Origin: Lachnospiraceae bacterium
GTDB taxonomy: Bacteria > Bacillota > Clostridia > Lachnospirales > Lachnospiraceae
Direction: 5' to 3'
Length of the DNA: 55,282 bases
Assembly: GCA_017463225.1 (NCBI GenBank)
Contig: JAFTPO010000017.1
Coordinates: 1-55,282 of the forward strand
Shown here: positions 25,691 through 34,416 of the stretch, one piece after another
How the letters are laid out: the number at the start of each line of letters is the position of its first letter
How positions within the stretch are numbered: position 1 is the stretch's first letter
The notes under the pieces: model-generated
The model's database searches: none
Told to the model about the DNA's origin: nothing
What the model saw: the letters and a program-made list of their open reading frames with translations, nothing else
Program-made: the position numbers and the translations under genes

Positions 25691-26143
25691 ATGGCTAAAT
25701 TTACATATCGAATGCAAAATATTTTAGATATTAAATACAAGCTTGAGGAGTCTGCTAAGCAGGAGTATGCAGAAGCTATGCTTGCGTTACAGCGTGAGGA
25801 GGCTGAGCTTGAGCACCTAAAGGAACGAAAACACGGGTATTATCTTGACTATAACGAATCTATTAGAGGTAAGCTTGACTTTCTTCTAATTGATGAGTGT
25901 GGCAATGCCATGGATATTATGGATGAGCTTATTGACAGGCAAAATGAGGTGGTCCGTGAAAAAAGTAAGGAGCTTGAGGGGGCTAGAATTAAGCTGAATA
26001 CTGTTATGCAGGAGAGAAAAATGCACGAAAAGCTTAAGGAGAATAAGTTTGAAGAGTTTAAACAAGAGATAAATGCCCAAGAGGCAAAGGAAACTGATCA
26101 GGTAGTGAGCTACCAATTTAACAGCAAGGATACGGAGGGTTAA
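25691..26143 (+). CDS. fliJ: Flagellar export protein FliJ
   Basis: 150 residues. FliJ is the central coiled-coil stalk connecting FliI and FlhA. Nearly the whole protein is a charged coiled coil starting FTYRMQNILDIKYKLEESAK, a typical FliJ opening. Assigned by the opening, the composition and the position after fliI. motE begins 2 nt after the stop. Confidence 0.9.
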   Translation: MAKFTYRMQNILDIKYKLEESAKQEYAEAMLALQREEAELEHLKERKHGYYLDYNESIRGKLDFLLIDECGNAMDIMDELIDRQNEVVREKSKELEGARIKLNTVMQERKMHEKLKENKFEEFKQEINAQEAKETDQVVSYQFNSKDTEG

Positions 26144-26145
26144 AA

Positions 26146-26874
26146 ATGGCTAAGGAAAATAAAGAAAAAGAACCGGGAACCGGAGGCATAGGCATAATAA
26201 TGATAATATTGATTATTATAACATGGCTTTCAGTGATGGCTCTTCTCATCAAGTGTGATGTTGGTGGCTTTGGATCAGAAGTGTTGCGTCCTGTCTTTAA
26301 AGACGTTCCCGTGATTAAAGAGATTCTTCCTGAGGCCTCTGATGAGGAGGTTATTAAGGAAAGTGGATATCCTTATACAAATCTTCAGGAAGCCTTAGAT
26401 AGAATATCAGTACTTGAAGCTTCTATTGGAAGTAAGGAAGCGGAAATAGTATCATTAACTGACCAGGTTACTGAATTGAAGGCTGAAGTGGCAAGATTAT
26501 CTGTATATGAGGCAGAACAGGAAGAGTTCGAAGTGAAAAAAACTGAATTTTTTGAAGAAATAGTCTATGGAGAAAATGCTCCGGATACCGATATATATGT
26601 TGAGTGGTATAACGAGCTGGACCCAGAGTATGCTGAACAGGTATACAGGGAGATAGTGGCTGCCAACACATCAGACCAGCAGATTATAGACTTGGCAAAG
26701 GCTTACGAAAGCATGGATCCTAAGGATGCGGCGAAGATTTTAGAGACTATGAAGACTGATCTTGATACAGTTGCACTCATTATGAATAATATGAGTACTG
26801 AGTCTCAAGGAGAAATATTGGCTGAGATGGATCCGGAATATGCTGCAGTAGTTACGAAAAAGCTATTGCCATAA
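26146..26874 (+). CDS. MotE/YlxF-like flagellar protein with MgtE-N-like domain
   Basis: 242 residues: one N-terminal membrane helix (about 17-38), a coiled-coil segment (about 85-130), and a C-terminal helical repeat domain like the MgtE N-terminal domain (LAKAYESMDPKDAAKILETM, NNMSTESQGEILAEMDPEYA). This is the B. subtilis YlxF position between fliJ and fliK. MotE-type proteins in other bacteria assist MotC/MotB; the exact role in Firmicutes is not settled. Confidence 0.82.
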   Translation: MAKENKEKEPGTGGIGIIMIILIIITWLSVMALLIKCDVGGFGSEVLRPVFKDVPVIKEILPEASDEEVIKESGYPYTNLQEALDRISVLEASIGSKEAEIVSLTDQVTELKAEVARLSVYEAEQEEFEVKKTEFFEEIVYGENAPDTDIYVEWYNELDPEYAEQVYREIVAANTSDQQIIDLAKAYESMDPKDAAKILETMKTDLDTVALIMNNMSTESQGEILAEMDPEYAAVVTKKLLP

Positions 26875-26910
26875 CACTTACTAATATATTTCGGAAAGGA
26901 GGATACATAA

Positions 26911-28383
26911 ATGATTACTATTTCAACAGGTGGAATCGGCCATATGGATATTATGACCAATTCGAAGCCTAAGGGAGCTTCTAAGGAAGAGGAAAAAGCA
27001 GGGGATGCTTTTGCAAGCTTGATGAATATGGTATCTACAAGACAGGATATGAGCCAAGGAGTTAATCAGACCGAGGAAATGGATGTTTCGGAAGTTGCAC
27101 CTGCGAAGGATTCAGGGAGAGACTATGAGGCATATAAGACTCAGGAGAAGTCTGATGTAGCAAAGGATCTTGAGGTAAAAGATACTAATTCTTCTGTGAA
27201 AGAAAGTACACAGACTGGTGAAACTTCAGAAGTTGATTCAAACCAGGAAGCCGAGCAGCAGATTGATGAGGCTACTGCGGTTATAGATGAGATTAAAACT
27301 ATAATCAAGGATGCTTTAAACATTAATGATGAAGAACTGGAAAGCCTACTGGCTGATATGGGAATTCAACTTACTGATTTAGCTATTGGCGACAATCTTA
27401 AAAATCTATTGCTTCAGGCTCAGGGAGCAACGAATGTAGATATGATTGTTAATGAAGACCTGGCAAATCTTGTAAATGAGGTTGTTGATAAGGTTAATGA
27501 TGTGGTTTCACAATACGGCTTTGACAATCTTAAGGATTTTGAACAGTTTGTAATGGCAAACAAGGAAGAAATAGAAGTTGTACTTCAGGATATTGATGTA
27601 AATACCGATATATCTATTAGTGATGATGCCAAGATTTTTTCCGGTGAGGCAGTTAGTGATACTGAAGAGAGTGCGGACACAGTGACTGCGGAGGATGATT
27701 ATGAGACTACTCATAACAAATCAGTAGGCAACAATGGTGAAAGTGAACTCGGTGAGGAAGGTTTAACCAAGAAAATTGTTGCTGACACTACTACAGAAAC
27801 AACTCGTCAACAGGCGGGACATCACAATTCAGACAGTACACATAGTCAGATAGCTAATACGTTTAATCAGGCTATTGATAATGCGGTTGTTAATAATGGA
27901 AATGTTGATGTAACTGCATTTGCAGGTAATGTTCAGGAGGCTGATATTATTAGACAGATAATTGACCAGATAAAGGTTAATGCCGGAAGAGAAGTTCAGT
28001 CTATGGAGGTTCAACTCAATCCTGAAAACCTTGGTAAGGTTTATGTTAATGTTGAAGCTAAGGATGGCGTAATGCAGGCGAAAATCATAGCGGAGACAGA
28101 GGCGGCAAAGAATGCTATAGAGAATAATTTGGCCGTGCTCAAAGAGAATTTTTCTAATCAGGAGCTTAAGGTTGAGGCAATTGAGGTTATGGTTGCCACA
28201 TACGATTTCTTCAGAGAGGATACCAACGAGGAGTTTGAAGGTCAGGAGCAGGCAAATGATACTTCAAAATCTGTAGGTGGAATAAATGTTAATAGCATTG
28301 GTGAAGAGGAGCTTACTGAGGAAGAAGAATTAGAAGTAGAGATTATGAAAGCAAAAGGAAATACTGTAAGTTATACAGTGTAA
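26911..28383 (+). CDS. fliK: Flagellar hook-length control protein FliK
   Basis: 490 residues. FliK measures hook length and switches export specificity through FlhB. The long N-terminal part is acidic and rich in Glu, Ser, Thr and Asn, as expected of the extended ruler. The C-terminal globular domain has the family signature REVQSMEVQLNPENLGKVYV followed by the strand-helix LAVLKENFSNQELKVEAIEV. AAAGGAGG precedes ATG 26911. It lies between motE and flgD, the normal place. Confidence 0.93.
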   Translation: MITISTGGIGHMDIMTNSKPKGASKEEEKAGDAFASLMNMVSTRQDMSQGVNQTEEMDVSEVAPAKDSGRDYEAYKTQEKSDVAKDLEVKDTNSSVKESTQTGETSEVDSNQEAEQQIDEATAVIDEIKTIIKDALNINDEELESLLADMGIQLTDLAIGDNLKNLLLQAQGATNVDMIVNEDLANLVNEVVDKVNDVVSQYGFDNLKDFEQFVMANKEEIEVVLQDIDVNTDISISDDAKIFSGEAVSDTEESADTVTAEDDYETTHNKSVGNNGESELGEEGLTKKIVADTTTETTRQQAGHHNSDSTHSQIANTFNQAIDNAVVNNGNVDVTAFAGNVQEADIIRQIIDQIKVNAGREVQSMEVQLNPENLGKVYVNVEAKDGVMQAKIIAETEAAKNAIENNLAVLKENFSNQELKVEAIEVMVATYDFFREDTNEEFEGQEQANDTSKSVGGINVNSIGEEELTEEEELEVEIMKAKGNTVSYTV

Positions 28384-28399
28384 CCGGAAAGGAGAAGAT

Positions 28400-28915
28400 A
28401 TGGCAGATTCAGTTATAAGTAATATTACAACACAAAGTTCCAATTATACTCCTGCTGCAAAAAAGGATACAAATGCCAATGATTTGGATAAGGATGCTTT
28501 TTTACAGTTGCTTGTTACTCAGATGCAGTACCAGGATCCGCTTAATCCGGGTGATAGTACAGAATATATGTCACAGCTGGCTCAGTATTCATCTCTCGAA
28601 GCTACAATGAATATCAGCTCAACTCTTGATAAGGGTAATGCTTTAAATCTTGTAGGTCAGTATGTAATTATGAATACTACTGACTCAGCAGGTAATTCTG
28701 ATATGATTAGTGGTTTGGTTGAATATGCAACTGTAAAGGATGGAGAGGTTCTTCTCTCAATAAATGATACATATTATCCTGCAGAGGATTTGGATTCTGT
28801 TGTTGATTACGATTATTATCTTTATCTTCAGGGTGTTGCAGGTGACAAGCTTGAAGAACAACAAGGTCAGCAGAATCAGACAGCTACAGAGAATGGTTCT
28901 ACAGAAGAGGCTTAG
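28400..28915 (+). CDS. flgD: Flagellar hook capping protein FlgD
   Basis: 171 residues. FlgD caps the growing hook. It has the signature LDKDAFLQLLVTQMQYQDPL and STEYMSQLAQYSSLEATMN (about 30-75), then a short beta-rich part. The end is Gln/Glu-rich. The protein is short, lacking most of the FlgD tudor/FnIII part, which is usual for Firmicutes. Confidence 0.95.
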   Translation: MADSVISNITTQSSNYTPAAKKDTNANDLDKDAFLQLLVTQMQYQDPLNPGDSTEYMSQLAQYSSLEATMNISSTLDKGNALNLVGQYVIMNTTDSAGNSDMISGLVEYATVKDGEVLLSINDTYYPAEDLDSVVDYDYYLYLQGVAGDKLEEQQGQQNQTATENGSTEEA

Positions 28916-28936
28916 GTTTAGTCAGGAGGCGGTTTT

Positions 28937-29341
28937 ATGAACGGATTAGGAGATAGAATCTATTCCATAGAGCAGGCTACAGACTTACTTAACAAGAACA
29001 AAAGCATAGGTAAAAATAGTAGCATACAAGCTACTTCATCATTTCAAGAGATATTTAATCAACAGGTAAAAGCATCTAAGGTTAATGAGGAAACCGTTAA
29101 GTTTTCTAAACATGCTAATGAAAGATTGGAAAGTAGAAATATTAATCTATCTACAGAGCAGATGAGCAGACTTAATGAGGGAGTATCTAAGGCTAGAGAT
29201 AAGAGTATCAATGATTCTTTGGTTATGATGGATGACCTGGCTTTTATAGTGAATATCAAGAACAATATTGTAGTAACTGCTTTGGAATCAAATGATGAAA
29301 GCAACGTCTTTACAAATATTGACGGAGCGGTAATTGTATAG
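28937..29341 (+). CDS. Flagellar operon protein of the flg_new (TIGR02530) type
   Basis: 134 residues. The conserved core, VKFSKHANERLESRNINLST, followed by a hydrophobic strand LAFIVNIKNNIVVTAL, matches the small protein found between flgD and flgE in many Firmicutes and spirochaetes. A role near hook assembly is assumed from position; the biochemical function is not established. AGGAGGCGG precedes the ATG. Confidence 0.85.
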   Translation: MNGLGDRIYSIEQATDLLNKNKSIGKNSSIQATSSFQEIFNQQVKASKVNEETVKFSKHANERLESRNINLSTEQMSRLNEGVSKARDKSINDSLVMMDDLAFIVNIKNNIVVTALESNDESNVFTNIDGAVIV

Positions 29342-29432
29342 TAACTGTTAACACAGCCGGACCAATATGGAGGCTGTTATCCCGGAATGACAGAAGGGAT
29401 AGAGATTATAAAAAATATTGGAGGACAACATT

Positions 29433-30839
29433 ATGATGAGATCACTTTATTCTGGTGTTGCAGGTCTTAAGACTCACCAGACAAAAATGGACGTAATAGG
29501 TAACAATATAGCTAACGTTAATACAATCGGTTTCAAATCATCCTCTGTACTTTTCAGAGATGTTTTGTATCAGACAACATCAACAGCGACAGGCGCTACT
29601 TCTAATACCGGTGGTACTAATGCATCCCAGATAGGTCTTGGTACTCAGGTATCATCTATTGCAACAACAGTTACTGAGAATGGAGCTGCTCAGAGTACTA
29701 ATAACCCATATGACCTTATGCTTAATGGCGAGGACTTCTTCATCGTAAGTCGTGGCGGAGTTAATAACTTTACTAAGGTTGGTAACTTTAGTGTAGATGG
29801 AGCAGGATGTCTTGTTACAAGTAATGGTTATCAGGTTATGGGTTGGCAGGTTGATCCGGAGAATCCATCAGAGATTAAGAAGGATACTGTATCAGCTCTT
29901 TATCCTGAGAGCGAGGCAAATAAGGTTTCTTCTCCTGAGCAGACAACAGATGCGTATATGACAGGAAATATTGATTTGACAGACCCAGACCTTACATCAA
30001 CTGATGGTGCAGCCATCTCAATGTCAATATATGATGCTCTTGGTTATAGCTACACTGTAAAGTTTAAGCTTACTCAGGACGAGAATCAGGCTGATGATTC
30101 ACTTTACAACCTTGAAATTATGTCTGTTAAGGATGCTAACAATGTGGAGATTTTAGGCGCTGATGATGCTTCTACAGAGGATATTGAGGAGGGTGGATAC
30201 ACAGCGACTATAGCAGGCAAGAACTCGATTCAGATTAAGTTTGATCCGGATAGTGGTGCTTTTGAATATGTAGGAGAAGAGGATGTATCTGCAGCGCTCT
30301 TGGAGATTACTCCGAATTCAGCGGAAAAGGGTGATGTATTTACTTCTTACGTAAATGGTGAGCCTGTGCAGGGTGTAAATATTGATTTCTCAAATCTTAC
30401 AATGTTTGAATCTGATGGCCAGTCAACTGCTAAGATGGTACGTGGTACTACAGAGTCAACCGGATGTGGTAGAGCGATGGGTAAGCTTAGTGATGTAAGT
30501 ATTGATACATCAGGTAAGATTTTTGGAGTATACAGTAACGGTGAGACAAAGCTTTTGGGACAGATTGCAGTAGCAAGATTTACAAACCCTATGGCTCTTG
30601 AGTCTATTGGAGACAGTATGTATACTACAACTCAGAACTCAGGAGACTTTGATGGAATTGGAACATCTGTTGATGATGGTGGCGGTTCCATGACACAGGG
30701 AGTTTTGGAGATGTCAAATGTTGACCTTTCTGCAGAGTTCACAGAGATGATTACAACTCAAAGAGGATTCCAGGCAAACTCACGTATTATAACAACTTCA
30801 GATACTATGTTAGAAGAGCTTGTAAATCTTAAGAGATAG
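29433..30839 (+). CDS. flgE: Flagellar hook protein FlgE
   Basis: 468 residues. The hook subunit. It starts MMRSLYSGVAGLKTHQTKMD and continues VIGNNIANVNTIGFKSS, the classical FlgE N-terminus, and ends EFTEMITTQRGFQANSRI, the matching C-terminal helix. A longer frame opens with TTG at 29418, but that codon and the next contain the ribosome site GGAGG (29420-29424), so ATG 29433 is the true start. Codon use is strongly biased (GGT, CTT, AAG, ACA), consistent with a highly made structural protein. A terminator-like hairpin follows. Confidence 0.96.
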   Translation: MMRSLYSGVAGLKTHQTKMDVIGNNIANVNTIGFKSSSVLFRDVLYQTTSTATGATSNTGGTNASQIGLGTQVSSIATTVTENGAAQSTNNPYDLMLNGEDFFIVSRGGVNNFTKVGNFSVDGAGCLVTSNGYQVMGWQVDPENPSEIKKDTVSALYPESEANKVSSPEQTTDAYMTGNIDLTDPDLTSTDGAAISMSIYDALGYSYTVKFKLTQDENQADDSLYNLEIMSVKDANNVEILGADDASTEDIEEGGYTATIAGKNSIQIKFDPDSGAFEYVGEEDVSAALLEITPNSAEKGDVFTSYVNGEPVQGVNIDFSNLTMFESDGQSTAKMVRGTTESTGCGRAMGKLSDVSIDTSGKIFGVYSNGETKLLGQIAVARFTNPMALESIGDSMYTTTQNSGDFDGIGTSVDDGGGSMTQGVLEMSNVDLSAEFTEMITTQRGFQANSRIITTSDTMLEELVNLKR

Positions 30840-30861
30840 TGTAAAGTAAGCAAATAAAATG

Positions 30862-30917
30862 GGAAGATCTTAAATCTAAAAAAATGTCGGATTTAGGGTC
30901 TTCCTGTTGTTATTTTT
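30862..30917 (+). terminator. Terminator-like hairpin after flgE
   Basis: GGAAGATCTTAAATC (30862-30876) pairs with GATTTAGGGTCTTCC (30890-30904) over 15 bp including two G-T wobbles; loop 13 nt. An interrupted T-tract follows (30905-30917). Probably a partial terminator. Confidence 0.7.
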
Positions 30918-30918
30918 G

Positions 30919-30947
30919 TAGACATAAAAATGGTATTATGCTATAAT
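30919..30947 (+). promoter_or_regulatory. Internal sigma-A promoter before flbD-motA, extended -10
   Basis: TAGACA (30919-30924), 17 nt, TATAAT (30942-30947), preceded directly by TGC (extended -10). One mismatch in twelve plus the TG element makes this one of the best promoters in the window. Confidence 0.75.
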
Positions 30948-30970
30948 AGTCCTAACTGTAGTGTCGATAA
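30944..30970 (+). promoter_or_regulatory. Second sigma-28-type promoter, overlapping the sigma-A -10
   Basis: TAAT (30944-30947), exactly 15 nt, GTCGATAA (30963-30970). The -10 and the spacing agree with the element before flgB. The -35 TAAT is part of the sigma-A TATAAT, so the two holoenzymes would compete. Transcription would start near 30977, before flbD ATG 30997. Confidence 0.6.
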
Positions 30971-30996
30971 TTATGGAGTTTTTTCGAGGTGGCTGT

Positions 30997-31185
30997 ATGA
31001 TAGAGGTTACAAGGCTTAGAGGAGCAAAGATAATAATCAATGCAGAGCTTGTTGAAAGTGTTGAGGAGACTCCCGATACTGTTATTACCCTTACTAGCGG
31101 AAAGAAGTTTGTAGTTTCAGAAAGCAGTAAGGAAGTGGTTGATTTGGTTGTTGATTACAAGAGAAAGATACATATGGCTTATTAA
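30997..31185 (+). CDS. flbD: FlbD/SwrD family flagellar protein
   Basis: 62 residues. The typical start MIEVTRLRGAKIIINAELVE and SVEETPDTVITLTSGKKFVV are the complete signature of the small FlbD (Pfam FlbD; SwrD in B. subtilis) family, which supports motor torque in Bacillus. A longer frame from GTG 30961 exists, but the first 36 nt contain the sigma-28 -10 element and the ribosome site GAGGTGG, so ATG 30997 is chosen. It opens the second transcription unit, just before motAB, which fits a role with the stator. Confidence 0.9.
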   Translation: MIEVTRLRGAKIIINAELVESVEETPDTVITLTSGKKFVVSESSKEVVDLVVDYKRKIHMAY

Positions 31186-31235
31186 TATAAGTGGTTTATG
31201 AGACTTGAATTATATGTATATAGAGGTGAAGAACA

Positions 31236-32021
31236 TTGGATTTAGCTACATTGATTGGTATGATAGCGGGCTTTGCGCTTATGATATTTGGTATGGTATG
31301 GGGTAAGGATTTCAGTGCTGTACAAAACTTTTTGGATATGCCGTCAGCCCTTATTACCTTTGGCGGTTCTATAGGGTGTATTTTATCTATGAATCCGATA
31401 AAGGATTTTGTTAATGGATTAAAATCTATAACTCTTGTTTTTAAAGTCCCAAAGGCTAATGAAACCGAGACAATTAAGACTATAATAGAGCTTTCTAACT
31501 TAGCAAGAAGAGAGGGCTTGCTTGCCCTTGAGGAATCTTCTAATACTCTTGAGGATGAGTTTATGAAGAAGGGTATTATGCTTATAGTGGATGGTACCGA
31601 CCCGGAGCTCGTTAGAAGTATATTAGAAGCTGAGATGATAAATATAGATGCCAGACACCAAGGTAATATCGGATTTTGGAAGAATCTTGGTGCTATGGGA
31701 CCTGCTTGGGGTATGATTGGTACCCTTATAGGTCTTATAAACATGCTTAAGGATCTTTCTGACCCTGATTCAATCGGTCCTAATATGGCAGTTGCTCTTG
31801 TTACAACACTATATGGTTCCGTGCTTGCCAACTGGATATGTGCTCCTGTTGCCAATAAGCTTGGTGTTCAGAATGAGACAGAGATCAAACTTAAAGAGGT
31901 TATGATAGAGGGAATTCTCTCGATACAGGCTGGAGAGAATCCGAGAGTTATAGAAGAAAAGCTTAAGTCATTCCTTTCTCCTGCAGATAGAAAGGGCTTT
32001 GGCGATGAAGGTGGTGCTTAA
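31236..32021 (+). CDS. motA: Flagellar motor stator protein MotA
   Basis: 261 residues. MotA with MotB forms the ion-conducting stator. There are four membrane helices (two near the N-terminus, two around 150-200, with GPAWGMIGTLIGLINML and LVTTLYGSVLANWICAPVAN) and a cytoplasmic loop between. The start is TTG 31236 preceded by AGAGGTGAAG; the product begins MDLATLIGMIAGFALM. Ion type (H+ or Na+) cannot be told. In B. subtilis motAB lie elsewhere; here they are inside the fla/che operon. Confidence 0.95.
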   Translation: MDLATLIGMIAGFALMIFGMVWGKDFSAVQNFLDMPSALITFGGSIGCILSMNPIKDFVNGLKSITLVFKVPKANETETIKTIIELSNLARREGLLALEESSNTLEDEFMKKGIMLIVDGTDPELVRSILEAEMINIDARHQGNIGFWKNLGAMGPAWGMIGTLIGLINMLKDLSDPDSIGPNMAVALVTTLYGSVLANWICAPVANKLGVQNETEIKLKEVMIEGILSIQAGENPRVIEEKLKSFLSPADRKGFGDEGGA

Positions 32022-32023
32022 TT

Positions 32024-32869
32024 ATGGCTAAGAGAAAAGAACAACCGCCAGAGGAAGGCTCACCAGCGTGGATGGCCACCTTTAGTGATCTTATGAACCT
32101 TTTGCTTTGCTTCTTCGTATTGCTTTTTGCCAGCTCAACTATGGATGAGGGCAAGATTCAGAAGATTGCAGCATCCTTTGACAATGTAACCTTTAGTGTG
32201 CTTGATCAGGGCTCCATCTCCTTAGTTGAAGGCGGAATGCTGTCAGGTGGTGTTAGTCAAGTGCCAGATGCTAACGCGGTTCTTACAGAAGCTGGAAAAA
32301 ATATCGAAGATAATTCTGGAGATGAGGCATCCTCATCATCTACAGATGCGGAGATGCTTTCTGATGAGGAGCTTAAACAAGAGCTTGATAAACGAGGAGA
32401 GGAACAGTCGGAGGAGATGTACAATGAGGTTGTACAGATGGCTGAGTCCTACAGTATAGATACTATAATAAGCATTGATTACAATGAACAATACGTAGAA
32501 TTGGATTTGAATGGCTCTATTCTATTTGATTCCGGATCAGCACAGATTAAGGAGGATTCAAAGATGTTCCTTCAGAAGATTGCAAGAATCCTTACTAAGT
32601 ACAAATACTGTATCATAGAGATAGAGGGACATACTGATAATGTTCCGATTTATTCAGCTCAGTACTCAAGTAATAGAGAGCTATCATCAGAGAGAGCCAG
32701 AAATGTATATGAATACATTATGGATCAGGAGGATTTTATAGATGCTAATATGAAGATAGCGGGCTATGGCGAGAGCAGACCTGTTGCATCTAATGCAACA
32801 GAAGAGGGCCGGGCAAAGAATAGAAGAGTAACCATAAAGATATATAACAAGCAGAATTCATCATATTAA
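32024..32869 (+). CDS. motB: Flagellar motor stator protein MotB
   Basis: 281 residues: a basic N-terminus, one membrane helix with the ion-binding Asp22 in WMATFSDLMNLLLCFFVLLF, a Ser/Glu/Asp-rich linker with the plug region, and a C-terminal OmpA-like peptidoglycan-binding domain (about 155-275; VELDLNGSILFDSGSAQI, EIEGHTDNVPI and SSERARNVYEYI). It starts 2 nt after motA. Confidence 0.96.
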   Translation: MAKRKEQPPEEGSPAWMATFSDLMNLLLCFFVLLFASSTMDEGKIQKIAASFDNVTFSVLDQGSISLVEGGMLSGGVSQVPDANAVLTEAGKNIEDNSGDEASSSSTDAEMLSDEELKQELDKRGEEQSEEMYNEVVQMAESYSIDTIISIDYNEQYVELDLNGSILFDSGSAQIKEDSKMFLQKIARILTKYKYCIIEIEGHTDNVPIYSAQYSSNRELSSERARNVYEYIMDQEDFIDANMKIAGYGESRPVASNATEEGRAKNRRVTIKIYNKQNSSY

Positions 32870-32889
32870 AGGAGTAACCATAGAGTACT

Positions 32890-33405
32890 ATGAAGAAAAA
32901 TCTTATAACAGTGCTGATACTTGCACTATGTATAATTAACCTTGCGTTTAATATTTTGTTAGTATTTACTTTTGTTCCTTCTGTTAAGAAGACTAACAAG
33001 CTGGTAGGTGATATTATGGCTGTGCTTGATCTTGAGATGTCATCACAGAATGCAGGAGCTAATGGCTTCGATGTGAGTAATCTGTCTCCATTCCAGTTAG
33101 AGCAGAGTAATCCTATAAATCTTGCATCAGATGGAACAGGGGAGCTTCATGTTGTACAGTATGGTCTTACTATAAATCTTGATAAGACAGCTGCTGATTA
33201 CACAGCTGTGTCGACTAACCTGACCAATTCAACATCACTTGTATATGATATGACTAGAAATATAATTGGTAAGTACACTTATGAGCAGGTTATAGATGTT
33301 AATGTTCAGAATCAGATCAAGGCTGAAATATTAGCATCATTAAAGGAGACATTTAATACAGAATGTATTTATTCTATTAGCTTCTATAATTGGGTAGCAC
33401 AATAA
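32890..33405 (+). CDS. fliL: Flagellar basal-body associated protein FliL
   Basis: 171 residues. One N-terminal membrane helix (about 5-25) and an extracytoplasmic FliL domain with DIMAVLDLEMSSQN and, near the end, IKAEILASLKETFNTECIYS. FliL surrounds the MotB plug and stabilises stators. The AAAGGAG ribosome site is about 15 nt before ATG 32890, longer than usual, but an in-frame TAG excludes an upstream start. Assigned by topology, position between motB and fliM, and the C-terminal helix-strand. Confidence 0.85.
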   Translation: MKKNLITVLILALCIINLAFNILLVFTFVPSVKKTNKLVGDIMAVLDLEMSSQNAGANGFDVSNLSPFQLEQSNPINLASDGTGELHVVQYGLTINLDKTAADYTAVSTNLTNSTSLVYDMTRNIIGKYTYEQVIDVNVQNQIKAEILASLKETFNTECIYSISFYNWVAQ

Positions 33406-33430
33406 TTACTTGAATCGGGAGGCGAGAAAC

Positions 33431-34411
33431 GTGGCAGACGTACTCTCACAAAATGAAATAGACGCCCTTTTAAAACAGCTTTCAACAGGTGAGTTAGATG
33501 TTGATGATATTGAGGAGAATAAAAGTGCTAAGGTAAAAGAATATGACTTCTCAAAGCCTGCTAAGTTTTCTAAGGAGCATCTTAGAACAATTGAAATTAT
33601 ATTCGAACATTTTGGAAGACTTCTCAGTAGTAACCTGCCGGCATATCTTCGTAAGAATGTTCAGATAGAGGTTATGAATTCCGAGGCGGTAATATATTCA
33701 GAGTTTTCAAATGCCCTTTCTAATCCGGTTTTGTTAGGTGTTGTTAATATGTCCCCCTTAAAGGGAAATATTATTATCGAAATGTCTACAAATGTAGGAT
33801 ATGCTATAATTGACAGATTGCTGGGTGGATTAGGAGAACCTTTGGAAAAACCACGAGATTTCTCAGAGATTGAGTTATCTATATTAGAGAGGATTTTCAA
33901 TATTATTATAAGCCTACTAAGAGAACCTTGGAAGAATGTAGTAGAGATAGAACCGTTTTTGGAGAGAATAGAAACAAATTCTCAGTTCGCACAGATTATT
34001 TCTCCTACTGAGATGATTGCCATTGTTACAATCAATATTAACATCGGTGGCGTTCAAGGTCTTATGAATATATGTTTACCATTTATGACATTAGAGGATG
34101 TTATGGACAAGCTCAATACAAAGTATTGGTTCTCTACTATGCAGAATAAGGATGAATCAAGCTATGCTGATGTTATTGAGACAGCTATCAATAAAGCTCT
34201 TGTACCTGTATCTGCATATTTGGGCAAGAGTCAGATTACGGTTATTGATTTTGTAAATCTTCAGGTTGGAGATATTATAAAGCTTGATAGGAATGTAGAG
34301 GATGAACTTGATGTATATGTTGGAAATATAGTTAAGTTCAAAGCATTGCCTGGTTCCTTTAGCGATAATTACGCAGTTAAGATTACAGAAATATATAGAG
34401 AGGAGGAATAA
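33431..34411 (+). CDS. fliM: Flagellar motor switch protein FliM
   Basis: 326 residues. The N-terminal MADVLSQNEIDALLKQLSTG contains the EIDALL motif that binds phosphorylated CheY. The middle CheC-like domain (GRLLSSNLPAYLRKNVQIEV, ATNVGYAIIDRLLGG-type region) and the C-terminal SpoA domain (GKSQITVIDFVNLQVGDIIK) are complete. A longer frame from TTG 33410 covers the ribosome site GGGAGG (33418-33423), so GTG 33431 is taken as start. Confidence 0.95.
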   Translation: MADVLSQNEIDALLKQLSTGELDVDDIEENKSAKVKEYDFSKPAKFSKEHLRTIEIIFEHFGRLLSSNLPAYLRKNVQIEVMNSEAVIYSEFSNALSNPVLLGVVNMSPLKGNIIIEMSTNVGYAIIDRLLGGLGEPLEKPRDFSEIELSILERIFNIIISLLREPWKNVVEIEPFLERIETNSQFAQIISPTEMIAIVTININIGGVQGLMNICLPFMTLEDVMDKLNTKYWFSTMQNKDESSYADVIETAINKALVPVSAYLGKSQITVIDFVNLQVGDIIKLDRNVEDELDVYVGNIVKFKALPGSFSDNYAVKITEIYREEE

Positions 34412-34416
34412 AGAAT

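Noticed and set aside
27597-27612. Further sigma-28-like -10 (ACCGATAT) inside fliK, and a similar one inside motE near 26586
   Set aside because: No TAAA-like -35 at 15 nt in either case, and both lie within coding sequence.
29342-29432. Hairpin ACAGCC/GGCTGT between the flg_new gene and flgE
   Set aside because: Only 6 bp with a long loop and no T-tract; too weak to report as a feature.
31196-31855. A 219-codon minus-strand frame across motA
   Set aside because: Antisense to conserved MotA helices; the residue composition is that of a reversed membrane protein.
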